Notes under the pieces: model-generated
The model's input: the letters and a program-made list of their open reading frames with translations, nothing else
Databases searched by the model: none
What the model was told of the DNA's origin: nothing
Assembly: GCF_000005505.3 (NCBI RefSeq)
Contig: NC_016133.3
Location: 36,418,737-36,482,736 of the forward strand
Direction: 5' to 3'
Source of the DNA: Brachypodium distachyon
Lineage: Eukaryota; Streptophyta; Magnoliopsida; Poales; Poaceae
DNA: 64,000 nucleotides
Position numbers and translations under genes: made by a program
Shown: positions 25,250-37,079 of the stretch, piece by piece
Layout of the letters: the number at the start of each line of letters is the position of its first letter
Numbering within the stretch: position 1 is the first letter of the stretch

Positions 25250-28200
25250 ATGACAGCCGCTACATTGATGCGTTATGATAACATTGAGTTACTGACGGGG
25301 AGCAACTTTCAGAATTGGAAGTCCCATGTTGAAATGAGTTTGGGGGTCAATGGACTCGATTATGCTCTCAGGGAAGAGAAACCTAAGCCTCCAGCTACTG
25401 TTGTTGCTGGGTATGATGAACTTATGAAAGCTTATGAAAAAAGCTGGGAAGTGGGACAATTCAAATCATGTTGCCTTTATTGTTATGAAAACTTCAATCT
25501 CTCCTGATATCATCAAGGCTCTCCCTGACAAGGCCACTGCCAAAGAATTTCTTAAAGCAGTGGAAGAACAATTCAAAAGTTCGGAAATGGTATATTCTCG
25601 AGAGCTTCTTGGCAAGCTTCTTGAGAAGTATATGATTGAAGGAAATGCAAGAGGCCATATCTTGAGGATGGTGAATGCAACTTCGAAGCTTAAGGCTTTG
25701 GAGTTTGTCCTTAATGAAAATATCCTAATCCTCTTGATATTAGAGTCTCTCCCTCTAGAATTTGATCAGTTCAAGATCAATTACAATTCCCTGAAAGAAA
25801 AATGGTCGCTCGCGGAGATGACTCCTCGAGTTGTTGAGGAGGAACAGAGGATCATGAAACAGGCAAAGGACCAGGCTTTTCATGTTGGCTCTTCCAAGAG
25901 AAAGTATGAGTGCCAGGCATCTTCTTCCAAGGCCCCAAAGAAGCAATTCATTCAAAATGATACTCAGGCTGCTCCAAAGGGCAAGGGCCATGTTGCTAGC
26001 ACCTCTACTGGAGATGTGAAGAATGACTGCCATTTTTGCAATGAGATAGGCCATTTCCGGAAGAATTGCCCTGGATTCCTCAAGTGGATGTTAAAGAGAG
26101 GTAATGATGAAGTTACTTTCGTTGATGAATCATTGTATGTTGATTTTTCTCGAAATACATGGTGGATTGACTCAGGTGCAACCGTTCATGTTGCAAACTC
26201 CTTGCAGGGATTAAGTTTGATCCGCACCATAAAGGCAAGAACAAGAAGCATTAAAGTTGCCAATGGGAAGGAAGCCGATGTTGAAGCTGTGGGGACTCTC
26301 ACATTGGAGCTACACACCGGCTTTCATCTACATTTGAATAATGTCCTTTACGTACCTATATTGAGTAGGAATTTAATTTCAATTTCTTGCTTGGATGATA
26401 TTTCTATTGCATGTTTGTTTGGAAATCAACGATGCGTTATCAAACATTGTAATAATGACGTTGGTCTCGGTGTCAGACGAGGCAAATTATATATGTTAAT
26501 GCTTAATTCTTTGGTTAATGTTTTAAATGTGAGTGATGTTAATGTTTTGAATGATGAATGTAATGCCGAGAAGAAATGGAAAAACACAAGTACTTCTTTG
26601 AAATTGTGGCATCGTCGCTTAGGCCACATTTCGAGGGGTAGAATGGAACGTCTTATTAAAAATGAAATTCTTCTCCCATTAGACTTCTCAGATGCAGACA
26701 AGTGTATTGACTGCACTAAAGGAAAATACGCAAAAACGATTAAGAAGGAAGCTACAAGAGCCTCATGGGTCCTCGAAGTAATTCATACTGACATATGCGG
26801 ATCCTTAAATATAAAGTTTGTAGACGGGTTTGATTCATTCATCACGTTCACGGACGATTTTCCCCGTTACGGATATATTTACCCTGTACGCGAACGATCT
26901 GAAGCTTTGGACAAATTTAAGATATTTAAAGCCGAAGTTGAAAATCAATTGAATGAAAAGATCAAAGTTGTACGTTCTGATCGTGGGGGAGAACATTATG
27001 GAAGGCACGCTCCTTATGGGCAAATTCCAGGACCTTTTGCAAAATTCCTAGCTGAGAATGGGATTGTTGCCCAATATTCAATGCCCGGTGAACCTCAGCA
27101 AAATGGTGTGGCTGAGCATCGCAATCGCACACTCATGGATATGGTGCGGAGTATGCTCAGTCATGCAAGTTTGCCAGTTAGCCTATGGGTGGAGACTCTA
27201 AAGACAGCTGCGCACATATTAAATCTCGCTCCAACAAAGTCAGCACCGAACACACCTTATGAGATGTGGACGGGAAAGAAGCCAAGTTTGAACTATCTGC
27301 GTGTGTGGGGCTGCCCTGCAGAAGCTAGAATTTTCAATCCACAACTTAGGAAATTAGATCCAAAAATGATAAGTTGCCATTTTATTGGATACCCTCATAG
27401 GGGAAAGGGATACCGTTTTTATTGTCCGGGTCACACCACAAAATTTGTGGAGACCCGACAAGCGGTATTTTTTGAGGATAATGAAGTCACGGAAATAAGG
27501 GAAATTAATCTTGAGGAGAAACGGGTATGTGCCCCATCCCCGGCCATCCAAGAGATTTATCTCCCAATACGAAATATTAACGTGACACGGAATGTTGAAC
27601 CTGAGGTTCGTCGCTCAGGCGCTCAACCAAATGGAGATCTTGAAACAGAAAAAGGTCCCCAGCTAACTGGAGACCAAGAAAATGAGGATCCTCAACCAGA
27701 AAATGATCCTCCACCATCACCTCCCGTGAGAAGATCACAGCGTGAAAGAAAGATGGCCATCCCAGATGATTATGTCACTTTTATGACTGAGGATATAAAT
27801 GATGTTGGAAAGGTGGAGGACCCATCCTCATATAAGGAGGCGATTAAAAATCAAAACTCGTCTAAGTGGGTAACTGCCATGGAGAACGAGTTGAAATCTA
27901 TGGACACAAATAATGTTTGGGACTTGGTAGAAATTCCCAATGGAGCTAAAAGGGTAGGCTGCAAGTGGGTCTACAAAACTAAATATGACTCCAAAGGGAA
28001 TGTCGAAATATTTAAAGCAAGGCTTGTCGCAAAAGGGTTTACACATCGAGAGGGAATTGATTACAACGAGACTTTTTCTCCTGTGTCATCCAAGGATTCT
28101 TTTAGAATCGTTATGGCATTAGTGGCTCATTATGATCTAGAGCTACATCAAATGGACGTTAAAACAGCATTCCTAAATGGCGATTTAAATCAAGATGTAT

Positions 28201-29390
28201 ACATGACTCGACCAGACAGTTTTGTGATGGAAGGGAAAGAACATTTAGCATGTCGTCTAAAGAAGTCGATCTATGGCTTGAAGGAAGCTTCAAGACAATG
28301 GTACCTCAAGTTCGATAAAGTCATCAGAATTTTTGGTTTTACGGAAAATGTTGTGGACAACTGCATATACGTCAAATTTAAAGGCAGTCGCTTCACAATT
28401 TTAGTCATATATGTGGATGACATATTGTTGGCATGTAGCGATAAGGATATGCTATATGAAACCAAGAATTTTCTGTCATCTAATTTTGATATGAAAGATC
28501 TTGGTGAAGCATCATATGCCCTTGGCATTGAGATTCATCGAGATAGGTCTAAATGCACATTAGGACTATCACATAAAGCACACTTTGAGAGGGTACTGAA
28601 GAAATACAATATGCACAAGTGCTCCTCCTCACCTGCTCCTGTAGTCAAGGGCGATAAGTTTGGGACATTTCAATGCCCCAGAAACCAAATTGAGACTGAT
28701 CAAATGAAACATGTTCCTTACGCTTCAGCTGTCGGAAGCATTATGTATGCACAAGTCTGTACACGCCCTGACTTATCTTATGTTACCGGGATGCTTGGCA
28801 GATACCAATCGAATCCAGGACTAGACCACTAGAAGGCCGCAAAGAAAGTCTTGCGTTATATGCAAGGTACTAAAGAGTACATGCTAACGTATCAAAAATC
28901 TGATAACCTGGAAGTTGTTGGTTATTCAGATGCTGATTTTGCCGGGTGTGTGGATAGTAAGAAATCCACGTCAGCTTATATATTCACACTCGTTGGGGGA
29001 GCCATATCGTGGAAAAGCTCCAAGCAAACTTTGATTGCTTCATCTACGATGCAAGCAGAATTTGTAGCATGTTATGAGGCCACTGGGCAGGCTGTATGGC
29101 TAAAGAATTTTATTCCTGGACTTAAAGTGGTAGAGAGCATTTCTAAACCACTGGTGTTGTATCGATAATGAACCAGCAGTTTTCTATACGAGTAACAACA
29201 AGTCAAGTGCTGCTGCCAAGCACATTGACATAAAGTATCATGTTGTGAAAGATAGAATCTAGGATCAAACCATTGATGTCAAGCATATAAGCACTACTCA
29301 TATGCTTGCGGATCCGCTAACCAAAGGCTTACCACCCGGTATTTTTCGTCATCATGTTGCCGGCATGGGACTACTGGAAGCCAAATGATC
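25250..29390 (+). pseudogene. Copia gag-pol reading frame, disrupted
   Basis: Gag opens at 25250 and contains LTGSNFQNWKSHVEMSLG. The frame changes at a six-A run (25437-25442), after which it is open from 25443 to a stop at 28830. Domains in order: a zinc knuckle ([14 protein letters not shown], 26028-26069); a protease-like DSGA near 26170; the integrase HHCC and DDE region (about 26600-27110); reverse transcriptase with YVDDILLA (about 28409); and RNase H (YSDADFAG). Further breaks are a TAG at 28830, a short deletion near 29162 and a TAG at 29260. The element cannot make full-length polyprotein as read. Confidence 0.93.
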
Positions 29391-29579
29391 CTGGAAATTT
29401 AAGGGACCAATAAAAGGAACCACTCCCAATAAGAAAAATGTTATCTTTTGAAACAGGCTGCTATACTATAAGTATTGAGTTTCAAAGACATATTATCGGT
29501 CATTGTAACACCTTACTTTGGTATGATATTCCTGTGGAAAGGGACGAATGTAAATAAGCCTAACGATCAAGGGGGAGAA

Positions 29580-30112
29580 TGTTGGTTGATCTCGGCTTAG
29601 ACCGAGTAAAAAGGGATTAGGATAAGGGTGGGGCCCACGAACCAACGTTCGTGGCCTTATCTCAACTAAACGCACCCTGATCGGGGGTGCCAAACCAATC
29701 GATGGTTCTGGTCTCCTGTCGTGCAGTGCTATATAAGAAAGGGGGTATCGACAGCAAACGGATGAAGACTCTCGTTCTCGTTTTGCCCACGAAACCCCGA
29801 AACCCTAACAAACCCAAACCGATCTGGGGAGCACTGACCACGACGGGAAGACCCGAGCTTGTTGCTCCCGTCCCGGGACAGTGCAGGTGGCGACCAGAGG
29901 GAAGGAGGAGCTTCACCAGAACACCTGCATAGACTACTTCCCCTACTTCCTCTACGGCATCGCCACTGCTTCAACAATCCACCGACTCCACAACAATGGC
30001 GTCCTCCTCCATCGCACGTATGATTGCATCTCCTCTAATCTCTCTACTGTTAGTGCTCTTTTGATGGCCAGTGCATGTTTAAGTTTAATCTAATGAACCT
30101 TAAGTTCTAACA
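29580..30112 (+). repeat. 3' LTR of the copia element
   Basis: 533 bp, the same length as the 5' LTR and about 95% identical by hand count. It is preceded by the polypurine tract at 29569-29579. Confidence 0.95.
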
Positions 30113-30554
30113 GTTTGTCCCCATCGGTGGCCGTGGTGTATACGTAGAAGGATCTGATGATGATGGCACTTTCTACTTTGTCCGTCAGAACGTCATATAC
30201 GCCTACAGGCTCTGCTACTATTACCAAGATTATGAGGATGATCAAGGTCAGCCAAAGCAGAGGAAGCAGCTGAAGCTGGAGCCGCCTGCCATAATTGATG
30301 TTCTCTGTCCTTTCGGCGGAGGAGATGGCGGCTTTGGCTACCTAGCGCATCTGCGCGGCGAACTTATGTGCTCGGCCTCGTTCGCCACCAAGCTCAGCTG
30401 CTCATGTGACCATCTGCATGTCCTCATCACAACCTTTCGGGTTCGATCGAGAGGCCATGAAGAGAAAGGCATCAAAATCTTCCATTCCACATGCCGCCGG
30501 TTGAACACGTTGCGCACTAGCCAACCCATTCATGGATTCTGCTTTCTACAGTAA
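30113..30554 (+). pseudogene. 3' half of the copia-split gene
   Basis: After the target duplication GTTTG (30113-30117) an open frame runs to the stop at 30552-30554. It begins PIGGRGVYVEG and includes YFVRQNVIYAYRLCYYYQ. Its end, LHVLITTFRV followed by a short tail GFCFLQ, resembles the end of the remnant near 36.4-36.6 kb. Removing the element and one duplication copy leaves this frame in register with the final frame of the 5' half. This half has no internal stop. Confidence 0.7.
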
Positions 30555-31370
30555 GTTGATGTGTATATGTTATCATCATTTATTTTGTTTGTGTTACTCA
30601 GTTACTACTAGGATCGAGTAGTCAATATATATGACTTGCATAAATTCTTGGACAGGACTAGCAGGTGGCCGTTGGCTGGTTAAGCCCAACCAGCCAACGG
30701 CCCTAATATAGAAACTTACCGTTTCTTTAATCCAGTCGATCCTAATTAGGAAATTCTGACCTGAATCACGCGCTCACCAAACCATCCTGCGTCGCGCGCG
30801 CTAAAAACCCCGTGACCCCTGCACGACCCCACCGCTGTCAGGAGAACAAGCACACACCGAGCAGTGCAATTAGGTAGTTCCTGATTAGCTTGGCTTAATT
30901 AGGCATGAGGAAAAGTCACGTGTGTCCAATTCGCGTGCTACTGGATATCTCAAGTGCATGCATGTTCATTTAATTCGGTTTAACTTTTCAAAATGTCATA
31001 ACTTCCAAAACAAGCATTGGAATTATGATCTGTTTTCTCTACTGGCTCTATCGCGGGGAGATCTTCAATACTAGATCTCATTTTGGTATATTTTGACAAA
31101 TATTTTTGAAAAGCAATTGTTGTGTTAAGCTATGCAACTTTTCATCCTTGTTTTGCAAATTTATCTGCAGTGCCACATTGAAGCAAAAATTGATATAACG
31201 AACACAATATTGCAAACAAAATGAGTCAAAGTTGCTTGCAATACACTCAAAAATTGACAACAGAAATCAACATTGGAACGATAGTTAATTGTTAAGGAGT
31301 CAACATTGTCAACACCATGGCAAAGTCATTTGTAGAGGATCCAAAGTTGTTGCGCTTTCATAGTAGCAAC
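30555..31370. other. Downstream flank of the split gene
   Basis: AT-rich and noncoding. It contains a perfect hairpin at 30667-30702 (15-bp stem GGCCGTTGGCTGGTT, 6-nt loop). Sequence around 31080-31340 is AT-rich and leads into the 42-bp array. Confidence 0.5.
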
Positions 31371-31379
31371 TTCTATTAA

Positions 31380-33420
31380 TCCGTCGCCAACTTTATCATT
31401 TACGCTAGTAGTTTGTCTTTTGTGTCGACAACTTTTCACATACTAGCAACTTTGGGTCTATACTATCAACTTTGATCACATAGTTCTGATTTCGATTTAT
31501 ATATCGGCAACTTTGACGATCATACTAGCAATTTTGTCTGCTATATCTACAATTTTCACTAACAAACTAGCAACTTTTCATTTTGTACTGAAATTTTGAC
31601 TCGCATACTAGTAATTTTGGCCGCTATATCAACAACTTTCACTCAGATAGTAGGAATTTTGGTTACCAGTTACAATTTTGACTATACCAGCAACTGTCTT
31701 TTATACTGACAAATTTGGCTGCTATACCGGCAACTTTGACTCACATCGTAGCAACTTTGGTTAACAGTGACAATTTTGACTCACACACTAGCAACTTTGG
31801 GTCCTTTACCAGCAACTTCCACACACATATTAGCAACTTTGGTTCAATATCAAAATATCAACTTTGACTGCTATACCGACAACTTTCACACACATATTAG
31901 CAACCTTGGTTCACTACAAATTATCAATTTTGGCTACTATACTGGCAAGTTTTACTCACATAGTAGCAATTTTGGTTGACTATCATATTAGCATCTTTGT
32001 CTGCTATACCGACAACTTTGACTAACAGACTATCAACTTTGACTACTTTGACTCACATATGAGCAACTTTGACTTGCATATTAGCCACTTTGACTTGGAT
32101 ACTAGCAACTTTGGTCTCTATATCACCAACTTTGACTATCAGGTTATCAACTTTGGTTTCTATACTGACAAGTTTAATTCACATACTAACAACTATGGTG
32201 GACTATTATACTATGAAATTTGGCTGCTATACCAGCAATATTTCACATACTAGCAACTCTGTCTTCTATATCCGCAACTTTTCACGTACTAGCAATGTTG
32301 GCTACTATACCGGAAATTTTTACTCAAATACTAGCAATTTTGGTTTCTATATTCGGCAAATTTGATTCACATACTAGCAACTTTGGCTTTTATATCAGCA
32401 ACTTTGACTCACATACTAGCAGCTGGCTTTTATAGCGGCAACTTTGACTCACCTAGCAACTTTGGCTGCTATAATGGCAACTTTAATTCACATACTGGCA
32501 ACTTTGACTCACATACTAACAACTTCGTCTTCTATATCGATAACTTTGACAATCATACTAGCAACTTTGTCTTCTATACTAACAATTTTGACTCACATAC
32601 TACCAACTTTGGCTGCTACAACGACAATTTTCATTCACATACTAGCAACTCTGTTGTTGCATGTAGCAACTCTATGATTCTTCTAAGAAACTATTTCTCA
32701 ACTGTTTAGCATCTAAAACAGGCAAACTTAGTGCCAACAGTGAATCATAGGGCATAGCACACTATATGGTTGATTTCTCAACATCGGATCATAGGACAAT
32801 GCCAACAGGCCTATGGGGAGAGCGACTGATGCATGAATTTTGATGTTTATTACCTTGTTTTTCCATGATACTTGTGGCACTTTAGATGTTAGAGACGATC
32901 TCATACTGGCAACTTAGCTCTCATACTAGCATATTTTGCTGATATACCGGTGGTATTTTTTTGTTTCACTCTTAAACATTGGCTCCTACACTAACAATTT
33001 TTGTGTGTGTGCGATAACAACTTTCACTAATGTGTTGCCAACTTTGGCTTGTGTGCTAGCATTTTCGCGCGCATATTGACAACTTTAACCTCTATGCTGG
33101 CAACTTTCGTTCACATGCTAGAAAATGCTAACTCTTATACTGGCAACTTTAGTCCTCATGTCAGCAACTTTGACTCGTATACTGACAACTTTGAATCTTG
33201 TACTTAGTAATGTGTGATTTTGTCTTTTATGCTCGCAACTTTCCTAATAAAACGGTCAACTTTGTCTTTTGTTCTCGCAATCTTCGATGGGTACAAAAAT
33301 TATGGCTAAAAAGCAACTATTTTGGGTATTTTAGCAAGTAATTTTTTGAGCGAATTTTAGCAACTAATTATTCGGATTTAGCAACTAATTACATGTTTTC
33401 TTCGGCAACTTTACACTCAA
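31380..33420. repeat. Degenerate 42-bp (2 x 21) tandem array, about 2 kb
   Basis: Two alternating 21-bp half-units recur: CATACTAGCAACTTTGGCTG and CTATACCGGCAACTTTGACT. The core at 31700-32670 is best conserved; copies decay on both sides, with stray AGCAACTTT blocks to about 33410. Because the period is a multiple of three, several frames stay open for 60-115 codons and give 14-residue repeats such as SNFVFYTNNFDSHT. Frequent stops and indels argue against a real protein. Confidence 0.85.
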
Positions 33421-34300
33421 AAATCAGCTCGTGTCGTCCTACTGTCACTTTTTTCCATGGGCCACAGCCCACCTTTCTCTTCCTTCTTCATTTTCCTTCT
33501 TGGGCCGCACCTACTCTTCTTGGCCCATGTTGTGGCCAACCGCATCTACTGGCCCATTTGATCTAGGGAGCCGTCTTCCTCCTGTCGTTCAACCTCCAGA
33601 AGCAATTCCAGTGGATGCTCTTGAATTGGTCCTTCAATTCTCTCTCCCCCTAACGATTTCTCCTCAAATTGATACATGGCAATTATTTGCCTTCACCCCA
33701 CGAATCCATTCTGCCCTTTAGCTCCCTGTTTCATCTCCTTTATCTTCTCCAATTTGAAGATTGTTTTTCTGTTGCTATTGAGCAGTCATAGGCACCGGCA
33801 ACACCAAATCACTAACCTAACAGGCGAATCACATCCGGTCAGCGCGAAGACACATGCCAGCCCCTTCCCGCCCTGCCGGAATCCATCACTGTGCCGTGGC
33901 GGCACCGCACGGCCAGCCCCGTCCCTGCCGCGCGGGATGTAGGGAGTAGGGAGGAGGGGAAGCGGAGGAAGGAGAAGGGGGGGGGGGAGGGAGCAGGCGG
34001 GAGGTGGGGGCAACAGGGGGGCCGGGAGGAAGAGTAGCAGAGGGAGACGGGGGTGTAGGGACTCGGGAGGCATGAGAGAGACTGGAGGACGGGGAAGGGT
34101 CAAGGGATGGTCAGAACTCAGAATGGATCGCGTGCGCGTGCGCTCATTGCGTGTAGAAACTGCCAGAAAGTAGAAACCCACCTGGTCGGGGCGTGGCCTG
34201 GCGGTTCGATCGAACGATGCGCGCGTGCGTGCGCTCGGACGGCAAAAAAAGTGCAGCTGCACGTTCTAGCCATTCGGTAAATTCTTTGTCACGTGTTAAC
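33421..34300. other. GC-rich promoter-like region with purine tracts
   Basis: It starts with TGGGCC-type motifs (33456-33540). It holds a strongly G-rich purine stretch at about 33940-34020. Proline-rich open frames on the minus strand are low-complexity artefacts. Confidence 0.4.
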
Positions 34301-35429
34301 TAGGGAGTGTGAGGATGATAGTGCCATTACATCACCTTCAATGCTAGATGATCAAACAACCAGCTCCCACGTCATGGAATCGGGTCCCATGGAATCCTCC
34401 AAGATGCTTGATTGTTGCAGGTTTCAATCTTCCAAAATCTCTGTATTTAACCTATCTTGCAAACTTCAAATATATTTACTTCACTTTGTGCAAACTTTTT
34501 GATGCGCGTGACATTTTTTGTTGTCGTTGTACCATTCTTGCAGGAATTCTTTGTCGGAAAGTGTTTCGCGAGTGTACAAGTTTGAGAAGCCTGCTGTTGA
34601 GATAAACAAAGATCTATACATTGTTTGCAAAGCTCGCTCTCATTCAATTGTCTACATAGCTAACATTGTGGATGGAATATTGAAATGCCATGATGAACTC
34701 CTCAAACAAAAATATACCCTGGTTCTACCTGATGATGGTGCTGGCTATCATGTTTTGGGACGATCTCCCCAATGACACCTTGTGTTTCGTAATTGCGGGT
34801 CGAAATTCTATCTTGTCTCAAACACAAAAGACGTCATTTATTTGTGTAGTCTGATGGTCGACGCGCCCAAGATGGTTAAATGTGCAAAGCCTACTTCTGA
34901 TCCTTTCTCTATGGTTCTTCAAGTTGGTGACAAGATCATTGGTCTGAGCGATACTCTTCACGTTTGTTATTATCGTGAACACAACCTGTGGATTTACTTG
35001 ACCAGATATTCCAGGTGCCACGGGCCTCCTATTCTGAAAGGCAGGAAGGCTATCCTATCCGGGTATGCAGTCATTGATGATCATTCCTTCATAGTCACAG
35101 ATGATACCACAAGTTCGTTTCTTTTGTTTGACTTGCCTTCTGGAAAATGGAGTGTTCTGCGGGGTACTTTGCCTGAAACCCCACTTTTAAAGGAGAGATC
35201 TGTATTTCTTGATGGTTTTATCTACACATGCTCAAGTGGGGGACTTCGTGCTTATAGCTAGTTGAGCATGACCAAGGTGATTGTTTGAGCTGTTTTCTAC
35301 GGTACACATTACTCCACTGGCCTAAGTGGAGTATCAGGCATGGGAATTATAGTCCTTTCACATTAAAAAAACAACTTTCTCTCTCTTCTTCTCTTTCTCC
35401 CGATCCCGTCGCCCTCCAGCGCCGGCCGA

Positions 35430-35945
35430 ACTGCCATGGCCGCCGATGTCCTTCGCGCTGCGCGCCACCCCGGTCCTCAGCGCCGCGCCACTCTCCATGG
35501 CCGCCGCTGTACTTCGCGCCTCATGCCACCGTCGCCGCCCCACCGCGCGGCTCGCCGGCGCGGTCCTCGCCGCGGCCGCCGCCCCCATCCTCACCGTTGC
35601 TCGCCATGCCTGCGGCTGTCCTTAGCGTCGCTAGCCGCCGCCGCCATCCTCACCGTCGCTCGCCATGCCTGCTGCTGTCCTTAGCGCCGCGCGCCGCCAT
35701 CGCCCTCCTCGCGCGCCGCCGCCACGGTCCTCGCAGCGGCCGCCGCTGCCCTTCGCGCCGCGCGCCGCCGCCGACCTGCTCCTGCGCCACCGCCGCCCTC
35801 CTCCAGTGCCCCGTGACCGCCCTCCGCGCAGCTCGCCGTCGCAGTGCTCGCTGCGGCCGCTACCACCATCCGCGCGCGCAGTCGCGGTCTGCCGCCGTCC
35901 TCGCAGCGGCCGTCGCCACCATCCTCCAGCGTGCCGCCGCCCCGT
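35430..35945. repeat. GC-rich low-complexity DNA with internal duplications
   Basis: CCGCCGCC-rich sequence. One block of about 60 bp (about 35578-35637) recurs at once (about 35638-35697), sharing CTCGCCATGCCTGC and TGTCCTTAGCG. A second pair of similar blocks begins CATGGCCGCCG at about 35434 and 35499. All frames are open because of composition, so the long open frames are not evidence of genes. Confidence 0.7.
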
Positions 35946-36501
35946 CCTGAGCCTCCGTGTGAATTTTCGGACATGTGAGATTACTCCAGTTACTTGTTTT
36001 CAATACTCCATCCTATCGCCTCACGCACATTAATTGAAGTATTAGAAAGTTTTAGCAAATATGAGCTTTTAGATTAAAAAATGAACGGTCCAAATTAATT
36101 ATGGATATAAGAGCTCTTGTTTGAAGGAGCTCAGGGACCCGATCTTTTTGCCGTTCTCATGGAATTACCAATGGCTAAGGCTTGGGTGCCTGAGAGGATG
36201 TGCTTGGATTATTGCGCTGGCAAAGACAATATCTCTGATGCGATTATATTTTTTGTGGTGCAAGGTGACTGTCTCCTCTCCGCTCTCTCCCTCTCTCTCT
36301 CAGTACTTTTATTATGTCATATTTTAATTTTGTGTGTTTTCTACTATGTTAGGTGAATTTCGTTCCAATGCTCCTGGCAGCCCTCGCAACCACGATGTAC
36401 ATATCACCACTCTTGAGGTCAAGACTGAAATGACAGGCAGCCGTACAAGAAAACCCAAGAAAATTGAACATGTGGATATTTGCACATGTTTCATTGAGCA
36501 T

Positions 36502-36591
36502 GACGAGGAGTTGGTCCGTACCAAAAGGTGTTATGCAGTTGGTCTCGATGAGGAGTTGGCCCATACCAAAAGGTGTTATGCAGTCCGTACC
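36502..36591 (+). repeat. 45-bp tandem duplication in the family remnant
   Basis: Copies at 36502-36546 and 36547-36591. The 45-bp period keeps frame, giving two 15-residue copies that start DEELVRTKRCYAV and DEELAHTKRCYAV. Confidence 0.8.
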
Positions 36592-36610
36592 AAAAGGTTG
36601 TTTAAATGTT

Positions 36611-36785
36611 TAGTTTTAGTGTCATGTTGACGCTTGTAAAAAATTCTCACGCGGAACCAGGAAAAAACTTGAGAGAGGGTGAAAATGTATATGGCAATAG
36701 TTTTACTGCCATGTTGACGCTTGTAAAAATTTCTTGGGCGGAACCATGAAAAAACTTGAGAGGGGGCAAAAATGTATATGACAAT
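36611..36785. repeat. 87-bp tandem duplication
   Basis: Two adjacent copies (36611-36697, 36698-36785) share ATGTTGACGCTTGTAAAAA, CGGAACCA and AAAATGTATATG, with scattered substitutions. It is noncoding. Confidence 0.8.
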
Positions 36786-37079
36786 GTAATATATATTCTG
36801 ATATGGCTAACAGCATAAGCCAACACGACAACCATCGATGCAAACTAAATTATATGCATTGTCTATATGAAAAATGGATTATACTAATATGAAAATACCT
36901 ATTTCCAAAGTTGCAAAAGACAAACTTGTAGAAGCTCTAGACAAATCTGCAGTAGCTTCCCCTGCTTGGAAGTGCCTTACATGAAGCATGTTCGGAAGAA
37001 CAACTAATGGATGATCAGAAATTGTATTGTGTATCAGTCTAAAATTCAATATAATAAGTTCTATCGTTGTTCTAAGTCA

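Larger units (their letters stand above)
23264..30112 (+). mobile_element. Ty1-copia LTR retrotransposon inserted in a gene
   Basis: Two 533-bp LTRs (23264-23796, 29580-30112) begin TG and end CA. A primer-binding site TTGGTATCAGAAGC follows the left LTR, complementary to initiator Met-tRNA apart from small changes. A polypurine tract AAGGGGGAGAA precedes the right LTR. Flanking 5-bp duplications are GGTTG (23259-23263) and GTTTG (30113-30117), one mismatch. My hand alignment finds about 26 LTR differences, near 5%. The internal gene order (gag, protease, integrase, RT, RNase H) is copia. The element is 6.85 kb and sits in the sense direction of its host gene. Confidence 0.96.
34540..36595 (+). 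pseudogene. Second decayed member of the split gene's family
   Basis: Three family-like blocks. First, 34540-34770 (SRVYKFEKPAVEINKDLYIV). Second, after a frame change, 34782-35261 (FYLVSNTKDVIYLCSLMVD, LSGYAVIDDHSFIVTDD, FLLFDLPSGKWSVL, SVFLDGFIYTCSSGGLRAYS). Third, 36360-36595 (HDVHITTLEVKTEM, KIEHVDICTCFIEHDEELV). The GYAV...D, FD..SG.W and V(F/Y).(D/E)G blocks match the split gene at 22.4-30.5 kb in order, and the last block matches its C-terminus. Between the second and third blocks lie 0.85 kb of GC-rich low-complexity DNA and an AT-rich stretch that may be intron or insertion. A gene with unusual introns cannot be excluded. Confidence 0.45.

Noticed and set aside
31380..33420. CRISPR-like array
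   Set aside because: The repeats are degenerate, have no distinct spacers, and the genome is a plant nuclear genome.
33786..34262. 158-codon minus-strand Pro/Leu-rich open frame
   Set aside because: It arises from a purine-rich low-complexity tract. No domain and no splice or homology support.
35285..36033. Several long Arg/Pro-rich open frames, up to 221 codons
   Set aside because: GC-rich repeated CCGCC sequence keeps all frames open. The frames are mutually overlapping and lack domains.
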